From: Akkermansiaceae bacterium | Lineage (GTDB): Bacteria > Verrucomicrobiota > Verrucomicrobiia > Verrucomicrobiales > Akkermansiaceae | DNA length: 64,000 nucleotides | Direction: 5' to 3' | Assembly (NCBI GenBank): GCA_026421245.1 | Contig: JAPKDJ010000007.1 | Coordinates: forward strand, 23,257 to 87,256 | Notes under the pieces: model-generated | Seen by the model: only the letters and a program-made list of their open reading frames with translations | The model's database searches: none | What the model was told of the DNA's origin: nothing | Shown: positions 34,523 through 42,287 of the stretch, piece after piece | Position numbering within the stretch: position 1 is the first letter of the stretch | Layout: each line of letters begins with the position of its first letter | Program-made: the position numbers and the translations under genes

Positions 34523-34576
34523 TTCCCTCTCAGTTCTGCACTTGCGAATGTGAGGAAGATTGGGCATTGATAGATC

Positions 34577-35107
34577 ATGTCATCTCAGGAAGAAAACATC
34601 GTCTGGAAAGGTCGATCGCATCAAATTGTCAACTTTTGGCCCCTTGTGATCTCTCTCGGGGTGATAATTGCGATTTTGTGGGTCGCATTTGGAACTGATC
34701 TTCCTTCATGGCTCGCAGTACTCGCTATCATTCCTCTTGCCTATGGGGGGTGGCTTTACTTGGGGACCAAGCTCATGGTGTTTGAGTTCACGAGCGAGCG
34801 GATTAGAATCTATGAAGGCATTCTCAATCAGGAAATCAACGAGGTTGAACTTTACCGGGTGAAGGACACCAGATTGGAAAAGCCATTTTGGCTTCGGATC
34901 TTCGGGCTTTCGAATATCGTGCTCCAAACTTCAGACCGCACTCTTCACGAGGTGAATATCAGGGCGGTATGTCATGGGGCTGAAATTCGGGAAAAACTTC
35001 GTAAGCAGGTTGAACTTCTCCGTGATAAGAAGCGGGTCCGTGAGGTCGACTTCGAAGGTGGTGGCGGCGATGGCAACGAGATGGAATTTGAAGGGGATTT
35101 GATGTAG
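34577..35107 (+). CDS. Bacterial PH-domain (DUF304) membrane protein
   Basis: A 176-residue protein: two membrane helices (FWPLVISLGVIIAILWVAF, WLAVLAIIPLAYGGWLYLG) followed by a bPH2 domain (LMVFEFTSERIRIYEGIL, VELYRVKDTRLEKPF). A charged Gly-rich tail ends the protein. The family is membrane-associated and of unknown function. Single gene; the 462 bp after it contain no clear gene. Confidence 0.85.
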   Translation: MSSQEENIVWKGRSHQIVNFWPLVISLGVIIAILWVAFGTDLPSWLAVLAIIPLAYGGWLYLGTKLMVFEFTSERIRIYEGILNQEINEVELYRVKDTRLEKPFWLRIFGLSNIVLQTSDRTLHEVNIRAVCHGAEIREKLRKQVELLRDKKRVREVDFEGGGGDGNEMEFEGDLM

Positions 35108-35491
35108 CGACACCTCTCGCCCGCCCGTTCGAGTCCTAGACCCACGAAGAGGGGTTTTTCCTGCCTGCCTGGGCACCCACTGGCGGTCCGGGGTCAGAGT
35201 TGATTGTTTGCCTTTCCATTCCAGAGAGGGCGAGCCGTCCAATAACTGGCCGGAGTCGTAGAGTTCCTTTGGGGGGGCTCCTCCGAGACGATTCATCGAC
35301 TTCCCGGTAAGCTTCATGCCCACGTCACCAATGCTCAGTTGGGCACAGAGCGTGTCGTTCGAGACGTCAATGTTAGCAAGATTCGCGAGCACATGCGTGC
35401 GAATCGCGATGTCGGATTGATTGGTCTGGGTTTGGACTTTGACGTAACCGGAGTGGTAAGAATCGGGTAGGCTATATTGGGCGCTTCTCAT
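34931..35491 (-). other. Doubtful ORF in the 35.1-35.6 kb intergenic stretch
   Basis: An open frame of 186 codons runs from ATG 35491 and overlaps the 3' end of the PH-domain gene by 177 nt on the opposite strand. Its first half (YHSGYVKVQTQTNQ, LANLANIDVSNDTLCAQLSI) looks protein-like, the second half does not. No family match or signal peptide is recognised. It may be a remnant or chance. The rest of 35108-35569 shows nothing else convincing. Confidence 0.22.
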
Positions 35492-35569
35492 TCGGGGAGA
35501 AGGATGATACTTTCGGGCTCAAGGCCAGTTGGTTCTTCTGGGCCGGCGGTCGGGACCTCCTACTTCCAC

Positions 35570-36358
35570 ATGAAAAAATCTCCTTTTGGTAAAGCCTCTT
35601 GCCTATTCAGTTTGGCGGCCCTTTTGGTCTCCTGTGATCGGCAAGAGAATCCTAAAGGGGACTCTGGGAAATCTCCTTCGACGACTGAGCAGGCTCACAA
35701 TGCCGCTTACTCAGATTGGTATAGCAAGGCCGGGTTGCAATTCGAAATGGAGCGGCTCAAGCCCAGCCAATTTTTCTCGTCCGTGCAAGGTCGGCTTCAT
35801 GAGGGAGCCAATCAATACCGGGCAATTACCGAGACTCTAGATGCAGAAAGGTATGACCGTTATGCGGTTGCCTGGGGGCAAACTGAGAGTGAGCTTTTCG
35901 AAAATGAAATCTCTCTTTTGAGGGATGGTTTCAGCAGGCACGATTCGCAGGTCTTTACCAATTCAGCCGGTGCGGTAATTCATCAGTTGGTGATGTTGCG
36001 TGCAGTTGGAGCCGGTGGAACTGAGGCCGTTCCTCTGGTGGACGTGAAGCCCGAGCGCGATCCCATTGCCCGTTTGGAGCCGGAACCCAGTGATTTGACT
36101 TTTGAATCTGAGGAGGAAAATCTTTCTACAGTGGGAGAGGAGATCACACCGCCCGAGTCCGAGCCAATCGTGGCTCCGGAACCTGAGCCCGTGGTTGAGC
36201 CTGAGCCAAAGATGAAGACTTACGTTGTTTCGAAAGGGGATACTTTGAGTTCGATTGCCCGTCGGAACAAAGTTTCGTTGTCGGATTTCAAGAGGGTAAA
36301 TGGATTAAAATCCGACCGAATACGGATCAAGCAGGTTCTTAAGATTCCCAACAAATAA
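35570..36358 (+). CDS. LysM-domain lipoprotein
   Basis: A 262-residue protein starting at ATG 35570, with lipoprotein signal FSLAALLVSC (Cys anchored). The middle is helical, followed by a Pro/Glu-rich stalk (PEPEPVVEPEPKMKT). A single LysM ends the protein: YVVSKGDTLSSIARRNKVSL to IRIKQVLKIP. LysM binds peptidoglycan, so the protein likely spans from the outer membrane to the wall. An upstream in-frame ATG at 35477 would add a non-signal leader and is rejected. Confidence 0.86.
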   Translation: MKKSPFGKASCLFSLAALLVSCDRQENPKGDSGKSPSTTEQAHNAAYSDWYSKAGLQFEMERLKPSQFFSSVQGRLHEGANQYRAITETLDAERYDRYAVAWGQTESELFENEISLLRDGFSRHDSQVFTNSAGAVIHQLVMLRAVGAGGTEAVPLVDVKPERDPIARLEPEPSDLTFESEEENLSTVGEEITPPESEPIVAPEPEPVVEPEPKMKTYVVSKGDTLSSIARRNKVSLSDFKRVNGLKSDRIRIKQVLKIPNK

Positions 36359-36503
36359 GGGGCTTTCCCTGTGAGTTTATTGAATTGGTGGTTTCACTTG
36401 ATCCTTCAACCTTGAGTTGGAGGGGTCATTTTTTTGGTGTTCATTTTTCACGGGCTGACTTTTATTCTCCATGCCCTACGAGGTAGGGATCGATGGAGGA
36501 ACC

Positions 36504-36538
36504 TAAAAAAGCCCGGCGCTCAGGATGAGGCCGGGCTT
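36504..36538 (-). terminator. Terminator of the HtrA-like pair
   Basis: On the minus strand AAGCCCGGC / GCCGGGCTT pair around a 12-nt loop, followed by TTTTTT. It lies 20 nt after the pseudoprotease stop. Confidence 0.88.
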
Positions 36539-36557
36539 GAGAATGAGGAGATGCAAT

Positions 36558-38012
36558 TCACTTCACTTTGTAGAGGCGTTTGAGGATGGGGAGGCCTCGC
36601 TTTAGGAAGTCGCGGTCAACCTGGTCGGATAGAAATTCGTCGAGAAAGATTTGATAGGGTTCCTCGTCAGTTTCGATGATGTGGATTCCACTGGCGGGAG
36701 TTTTTTCAAGGGCCGCGGCCAGCTCGGGAAGCCCGGCGACGGGGTTCCCGTTGATGGATTTGATGATTTGGCTGCCAAGGCGGTCGTAGCCGATGGTTGC
36801 TTCCGTTGCGATGACTCGCGTTAGGACAACGACACGATGACGACCTTCTTCATAGTCTTCCGGGTTATTGAGCACGTCGAGAAGGTTCAGGGGTGCCCGG
36901 GTGGCCCAATCCTTGCCGAAGGCTTCAAGGTAGGGCTTTGACAATTCCTGGAAGACCAATCCGCCCTTAATGAGGAAGGGAGGAGCTTCGTCGTGACCAT
37001 GAGTCGGGACGAGAGGAAGAGGGGCTTTTTTTAAGATGCCCTTTAATTTCCTCGGCTTGCCATTGCGGAGGATTTCGATTGGAACCTGGGCGCCCATGGC
37101 GGGGCCGCCCCGGACGAGGTGGGGCCAATAAAGGGTGCCGTATTCGGGGTGTTTGAAGTATCCCCGTCGGTCAATCGGAAAGCCACTGACACTGAGGATG
37201 ACGTCCCCTTTTTTGAGGCCGGCCTTATCGCCCGCTCCTCCCGGGAGAGTTCGCGTCACGTAAAGACCACCTTTGTCTTCTGGCAGTTTGAGCCAGCCCC
37301 GGAAGTGCGGATCCTCGGTGGTGGTGGTGCCAACGCCAAGGCTTGGGAAGCCTACGTAGGTGCCGTCCGAGGCATCTTTCAGAAAGGCAGAGATGATATC
37401 CACCGAGATCACGTCGCTGATTTGGTCCTTTGAATCGTAACTGGTAAGAATGCCGGTGAGTTTGTCCTCGCGGAAGGCGGGCAGGGTGAAGGAATTCCCC
37501 GAGGTTTGCATAGAAGCTTTCACGGTGTAGCAGAGGAAATACCGTCCGTTGACAAAGGTGCTGAGGAGTTCCATGGAACGGATGGTTCCGATGGTGCCAA
37601 GAGGTTCGCCATTGGTTTCTAATTGGAGGAGGTTGACTTCGTCTCCGGGTTTTGCCGGAGTTGCCAGTTCGACAGATTTGAGTTCTTTCAGAAAACCGGG
37701 ATCAGCATCGGGAACGAGAAGGGCAAGATTGGCCTCGTAGTCGATGGCGCTCACCTTGGCGGGAACCGTTTTGGTGCTGTCAGCCGATTGAAGCTCGATG
37801 TAGATCGAGTCGGCTGCCATGGCGGCAGTCGTGAGAATGCGATTACCCGGGAGAAGTGTTCCTAAGCCACGACGTGAGCGGGGCGGGCTTTTCTCCCAAG
37901 GCTGGGAGGCACTGAAAGTTTGAATCGTCGAGTTAATGCGAACCAGAGAATCTTCTGGAGCTGCAAGGAGCGGCTGAAGGAGAACCAGAGTGAGAGCGAG
38001 AATTTTTTTCAT
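36558..38012 (-). CDS. Catalytically dead HtrA-like PDZ protein
   Basis: A 484-residue exported protein (signal MKKILALTLVLLQPLLA). Its trypsin-like domain aligns with the HtrA-like protease encoded just upstream, but the catalytic triad is gone: the His position reads ILTTAAMAA (Ala64), the Asp position reads ANLALL (Asn95), and the Ser region reads TSGNSFTLP, keeping Ser174 but losing the GNSGGP oxyanion hole. PDZ-like domains follow (GGAGDKAGLKKGDVILSVSG; second one near residues 415-470). Reading: a pseudoprotease that may regulate, scaffold or deliver substrates to its active neighbour. Downstream of it by 36 nt, probably cotranscribed. Confidence 0.88.
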   Translation of the reverse strand: MKKILALTLVLLQPLLAAPEDSLVRINSTIQTFSASQPWEKSPPRSRRGLGTLLPGNRILTTAAMAADSIYIELQSADSTKTVPAKVSAIDYEANLALLVPDADPGFLKELKSVELATPAKPGDEVNLLQLETNGEPLGTIGTIRSMELLSTFVNGRYFLCYTVKASMQTSGNSFTLPAFREDKLTGILTSYDSKDQISDVISVDIISAFLKDASDGTYVGFPSLGVGTTTTEDPHFRGWLKLPEDKGGLYVTRTLPGGAGDKAGLKKGDVILSVSGFPIDRRGYFKHPEYGTLYWPHLVRGGPAMGAQVPIEILRNGKPRKLKGILKKAPLPLVPTHGHDEAPPFLIKGGLVFQELSKPYLEAFGKDWATRAPLNLLDVLNNPEDYEEGRHRVVVLTRVIATEATIGYDRLGSQIIKSINGNPVAGLPELAAALEKTPASGIHIIETDEEPYQIFLDEFLSDQVDRDFLKRGLPILKRLYKVK

Positions 38013-38048
38013 GGAACAGAATTTCTGTTTGAATTTTGAATAAGAAGC

Positions 38049-39539
38049 TTAATCGAGTTGCGCTGCTTTGGTGACCCCGACCTGAGCCATGATTCGTTTT
38101 TGTGCGGCCGTGACTTCGGAAGACGGGATAATGAGTGGTCGGTTGGCTCCGTTAAATCTGATCACGTGATATTCGGGAGGGTCGGGAGCATTGAGGAGTT
38201 CGTGAAGTTGGCGAAGGTTTTTGATTTTAGTGCCATTGATTTCCTGGACGACCATCCCGGAGAAGTCCCCCATGTGGGTGGTGAGGCGGTCGTTTTCTAC
38301 CCGGGTGAGGACGACAACGTCTTCCATGTCCTTGAAGAGACCTTTGGAAACGTAGTCGGCGTAGATCTGGCGAAGACGTCGGTTATTGAATTTGTAGCTC
38401 GCGAAAAGATTGAGATCGAGAGGTTGGAAAACAAGCCCTGCAAAGAACGAGTAGCGGGGAATAATTTCATACTGAATGGAATAGATGCGAGAATGGGGGA
38501 ATTTCTTCAGCGCGAGTTCCTTCTCGAACTTTTTCCCTTTGCGAATGAGGGTGAGAGCAATTTTGTCTCCGGAGAATTTCCGCTCAACGATTTCGTTCAT
38601 GTCTACGAACTCGCCGGCAATGCGGATGTTTCCGGCGCTGTCGATTTCATTGCCGTCGATGCTAAGGAGAACGTCACCACGTTCGAGGATGCCATCAGCC
38701 GGTCCGGCTGGAACGACATTTGCAACGAGGACGCCCTTGCCATTTTCAGGGAGATTGTAGGCGCGGCGCATCGCCGGGTTGAAGAGAGGAAAGGGCGAGA
38801 TCCCGAGGTCCATGTAGTGGTCGTATTTACCATCACCAATGTCGGTGAGGAAACGTTTCACGACCGGGGTGGGGATGATATAGCCTACGTTGTCGGCTTG
38901 AGCGTTCCCCTGGAAGGCGACGCCCACGACTTTTCCATCCTGAATGACAGGTCCGCCGGAGTTGCCGGGGTTGATGGCGGCATCGATCTGAATGACAAGG
39001 TGGGAATCCGCGCGGGAGTGGCTGTAGCTACTGAAGTCGATTCGGGAAACAACACCCTGGGTGACTGAGAGACGCTCTCCTCCGACCGGATAGCCAATTG
39101 CGCTGACCCGGCTTTCAAGTTTGGGCATGCCGCCGATTTCAAGGTAAGGGAGGCCCTCGAAAGGTTTAATATCCTGAAGCTCGATGAGGGCGAGGTCACA
39201 GTCATGTGCAACGTGACGAACGCGAGCGACGTGTTTTTGGGATGAACCACGGCGGGTGACGAGGAGGCGGCGATTATCGGAAACGACGTGGGCGTTGGTG
39301 AGAATTTGGTTGGGTCCGATGATAAAGCCGGTGCCTGTGCCTCCTGAGAAGCGACCGCTGTTCCACGGAGTGCGATAGTCGGGGACCTGGGTGGCGACTT
39401 CGATCTTGACGACGGAATCGTAAAGAGTTGGTTTCTGGATGATTGATGGGGTTGCGAGGGGCGCGGGCTGTTCTTTCAACTGGGCAGGAAGGGCCCCGCA
39501 GACGGCAAGAGGGAGAAGAACTCTCGTGATGATTCTCAT
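38049..39539 (-). CDS. HtrA/Deg-type serine protease with PDZ domains
   Basis: A 496-residue periplasmic protease (signal MRIITRVLLPLAVCGALPAQ). The active triad is intact: His84 in LTNAHVVS, Asp115 in CDLALIEL and Ser194 in NPGNSGGPVIQ. PDZ domains follow the protease (VPAGPADGILERGDVLLSIDG, later GDFSGMVVQEINGTKI). It degrades or refolds damaged envelope proteins. Start ATG 39539 gives the signal peptide; longer in-frame starts up to 39644 do not. Two-gene unit with a dead paralogue. Confidence 0.92.
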   Translation of the reverse strand: MRIITRVLLPLAVCGALPAQLKEQPAPLATPSIIQKPTLYDSVVKIEVATQVPDYRTPWNSGRFSGGTGTGFIIGPNQILTNAHVVSDNRRLLVTRRGSSQKHVARVRHVAHDCDLALIELQDIKPFEGLPYLEIGGMPKLESRVSAIGYPVGGERLSVTQGVVSRIDFSSYSHSRADSHLVIQIDAAINPGNSGGPVIQDGKVVGVAFQGNAQADNVGYIIPTPVVKRFLTDIGDGKYDHYMDLGISPFPLFNPAMRRAYNLPENGKGVLVANVVPAGPADGILERGDVLLSIDGNEIDSAGNIRIAGEFVDMNEIVERKFSGDKIALTLIRKGKKFEKELALKKFPHSRIYSIQYEIIPRYSFFAGLVFQPLDLNLFASYKFNNRRLRQIYADYVSKGLFKDMEDVVVLTRVENDRLTTHMGDFSGMVVQEINGTKIKNLRQLHELLNAPDPPEYHVIRFNGANRPLIIPSSEVTAAQKRIMAQVGVTKAAQLD

Positions 39540-39740
39540 AGTTGAGAGGACGGTACGGCTGCCTGCTTCTTTTGAAAAGAGGAAATACAATTGGGGGATG
39601 TTTGGCGAAGGAGAATCATCGGCGCGCGCGATGATTCCTCCCAAGGCTTCGGGGTCACAAGGTCCCGTTTCAGGAGTCCTGACTTTGCAGAGTCCTCATC
39701 AGAAATCGCCGGTGGCTGCCAGGGCCTATTGATTGAAAGG

Positions 39741-40856
39741 CTAGACGTTGAAGCGAAACTCGATGACGTCACCATCTGCGACGACGTAGTCCTTGCCTTC
39801 GATGCGGAGTTTTCCGGCATCGCGGGCTGCGGCTTTTCCTCCGAGTCCGACGAAGTCATCGTAGTGGGCGACCTCGGCAGCGATGAATCCGCGTTCAAAG
39901 TCGCCGTGAATGACTCCGGCGGCGGCCGGTGCCTTGTCACCGGCGGTGATGGTCCATGCCCGGGTCTCCTGAATCCCGGTCGTGATGTAGGTGCGGAGAC
40001 CAAGAAGGTGATAGACCGCGCGAATGAGATCTGAGACTCCGGAATCGGTCACGCCCATGTCGCCGAGAAATTCTTGGGCCTCTTCTTCGCTGAGTTCGAC
40101 GAGTTCTTCCTCGATACGGGCCGAGATGACGATGATTTCAGCTCCGTGGGATTCAGAGGCGTAGGCTTTGACCTTGGAGACGAGAGGGTGGGAGTGCGGA
40201 TCTGTGACGGCTCCGGCGAGTTCATCTTCATTTACGTTACAGGCAAAAATGGTGCGCTTTGAAGAGAGGAGAAAAAAGTCCTTCATCACTTTTTGCTCGT
40301 CGGCGGTGAGGTCGGCGGTGAGAGCAGGCTTTCCTTGGTCGAGATGGGGGAGGAGTTTGACAATGAGATCGACCTCGGCCTTGGATTCCTTGTCGCCGGA
40401 CTTGGCTTTTTTTTCCCGGGACTGTTTGCGCTTATCGAGAGCGGCGATGTCAGCGAGGATGAGTTCGGAATTGATAATCTCGATGTCGCGGGCGGGGTCT
40501 ACGGTGCCGAGTTCATGAATAATATCGTCGTTTTCGAAGCAGCGAACGACTTGCACGATGGCGTCGACTTCACGGATGGTGGCGAGGAATTTATTACCGA
40601 GTCCAGCTCCTTCGGAGGCTCCTTCGACGAGTCCGGCGATGTCGACGAATTCGATCGCAGTGGGGATCACCTTGGTCGACTTGGACATCTCGGAGAGCTT
40701 GTTCAGACGTGGGTCGGGCACAGTGACCATTCCGATATTGGGGTCAATGGTGCAAAAAGGGTAGTTCGCGGCCTCGGCGTTGCGAGTACGCGTGAGGGCA
40801 TTGAAGAGGGTGGATTTCCCCACGTTGGGCATTCCTACGATTCCGGCCTTAAGCAT
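39741..40856 (-). CDS. ychF: Redox-regulated ATPase/GTPase YchF
   Basis: A 371-residue OLA1/YchF protein. It begins [20 protein letters not shown] with the G1 loop, followed by [32 protein letters not shown] is switch II and [12 protein letters not shown] occupies the place of the NKxD motif, which in this family is NxxE and favours ATP. It ends with a TGS domain ([20 protein letters not shown]). Ribosome-associated, involved in translation and stress response. Single gene. Confidence 0.96.
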   Translation of the reverse strand: MLKAGIVGMPNVGKSTLFNALTRTRNAEAANYPFCTIDPNIGMVTVPDPRLNKLSEMSKSTKVIPTAIEFVDIAGLVEGASEGAGLGNKFLATIREVDAIVQVVRCFENDDIIHELGTVDPARDIEIINSELILADIAALDKRKQSREKKAKSGDKESKAEVDLIVKLLPHLDQGKPALTADLTADEQKVMKDFFLLSSKRTIFACNVNEDELAGAVTDPHSHPLVSKVKAYASESHGAEIIVISARIEEELVELSEEEAQEFLGDMGVTDSGVSDLIRAVYHLLGLRTYITTGIQETRAWTITAGDKAPAAAGVIHGDFERGFIAAEVAHYDDFVGLGGKAAARDAGKLRIEGKDYVVADGDVIEFRFNV

Positions 40857-41091
40857 AACGCCGAGGCTTTAGCGCAGGATGGCGGGAGTGGAAACCCCCA
40901 ACTCACAACTTGATGAGATTTATTCCTCCGAGAGAGATGGAATGGGGCCGGGGATTTTGGGGAGATTGAAGAAATTATCGGGTAAAATGGCTGAATTTTT
41001 ATCGATGGTGGCGGCGGTGCTTCTTCCGTCGTTCAAAGATGGAAGAATCCCGCAGGCAGGGATTTGTCCGCCGACAGGAAGGTCGGAGGGA

Positions 41092-41407
41092 TCAAAATTC
41101 CACGGGCATAAAGACTTCGCCGTTTACGTTAATGGAGCGGTATTGTCGTTTTTTCGACTCTTTCAGGCGAGGATTTTTCGCTCTGTGGGCTTCCTCTTTT
41201 TGAGGTCGCCTTTGCGAACTTTTAGGATGGGCGGGGTGTCGTCTTTAAACCCAGGAAATCTGATGTTCTTGAGGCGCTTAACGTCGACCGTGGACATGGA
41301 CTTGATGGATTTGGTCACCTTGTTCATTGTGGATTTCACTGTGCCCAGGAGATTAGACCACCACCCGCCATGGCGAGGGCAAGGATGGGAAGAATGGAGA
41401 GTTTCAT
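41092..41407 (-). pseudogene. Frameshifted small secreted basic protein
   Basis: Three consecutive frames rebuild one protein of about 105 residues. ATG 41407 gives a signal peptide (MKLSILPILALAMAGG) and stops at 41336-41338. A second frame continues WWSNLLGTVKSTMNKV, VKRLKNIRFPGFKDD and LKVRKGDLKKRKP before a stop at 41163-41165. A third gives RLKESKKRQYRSINVNGEVF then MPVEF and stops at 41092-41094. The first shift lies in a GGTGGTGGT run. The second frame has its own ATG at 41327 (54 codons). Family unknown. Decay or sequencing indels are equally possible. The 235 bp between it and ychF hold no recognisable gene. Confidence 0.45.
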
Positions 41408-41564
41408 CGTTTAGGGGGGGAGAGGGGAAAAACCAAGACGGTCTTCAAGGTTAGAAACAACATTTGGCGAGGTTTGTTCGAAGAACAATGGGGGGAATGT
41501 GACAGAATCATCAGAAAATTCTTCTCTCTCGACTTTAAGCTGATGGCAGCTTGATTGGCAGGGT

Positions 41565-42287
41565 ATGCCGGATGTTTACGAAACTGATCGATATGTGGGG
41601 GAGTATCTCCTTTTTCATTACGGAAAAGCGAAAGAAATTCTCCCTTGGGAAGGTGGGCCCACCGGAGCCCTCGACTTTCCCGTTCGGACTGTGGCTCATT
41701 TTTCAGAAGGAAGGGTGAGCCGTTCATTGGACGTGGGTTGTGCGGTGGGAAGATCTAGTTTGGAGCTAGCGAGATCGAGTGATGAGGTCGTTGGAATCGA
41801 TTTTTCAAATGCCTTTATCGAGGCTGCCGAAAGAGTTCGCTTGGGCGAAAAACTGACTTGTCAGAGGCTGGAGGAGGCGTCGGAGTTGTCGGAAGTGGAA
41901 ATTGCCGCTCCCAAGGGGTGTGGTGGGGGAGAGGTGGCCTTCGAGGTCGGAGACGCGATGTCTCTGCGCGAAGATCTCGGGAGTTTCGACCGGGTTCACG
42001 CAGCGAATTTGGTTTGCCGTTTGCCGGAGCCCCGGCGGTTTTTGGCGCGATTACCCGATCTCGTAAGAGTGGGTGGTGAGCTGGTTCTTGCGACGCCCTG
42101 TACGTGGTTGGAGGAATTCACGAGCCGAGAAAACTGGCCTGAGGGCCGGACACTTGATTGGCTGAAAAAAGAACTCGCCGGCGACTTCGAATTGATCGAA
42201 GTGGCCGACGAGCCGTTTTTGATTCGTGAGACCGCGCGGAAGTTCCAGTGGACGGTTTCGATGGTGACGAAGTGGATTCGTCGTTAG
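41565..42287 (+). CDS. OvoA-type 4-mercaptohistidine N1-methyltransferase domain protein, standalone
   Basis: A 240-residue SAM methyltransferase matching the C-terminal domain of ovothiol synthase OvoA: YETDRYVGEYLLFHYGKA start, FPVRTVAHF, the SAM site LDVGCAVGRSSLELARS, GIDFSNAFIEAAERV, and TPCTWLEEFTSRENWPEG. In OvoA it is fused to a sulfoxide synthase; here it stands alone and no synthase (DinB/FGE-sulfatase type) or OvoB is nearby. It may complete ovothiol synthesis with a distant partner or methylate another thiol-imidazole. Its stop overlaps the convergent gene's stop by 4 nt. Confidence 0.87.
   Translation: MPDVYETDRYVGEYLLFHYGKAKEILPWEGGPTGALDFPVRTVAHFSEGRVSRSLDVGCAVGRSSLELARSSDEVVGIDFSNAFIEAAERVRLGEKLTCQRLEEASELSEVEIAAPKGCGGGEVAFEVGDAMSLREDLGSFDRVHAANLVCRLPEPRRFLARLPDLVRVGGELVLATPCTWLEEFTSRENWPEGRTLDWLKKELAGDFELIEVADEPFLIRETARKFQWTVSMVTKWIRR

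Noticed and set aside
40879..41454. Plus-strand ORF of 191 codons after ychF
   Set aside because: Composition is not protein-like, and the opposite strand holds a better rebuilt secreted protein in this interval.
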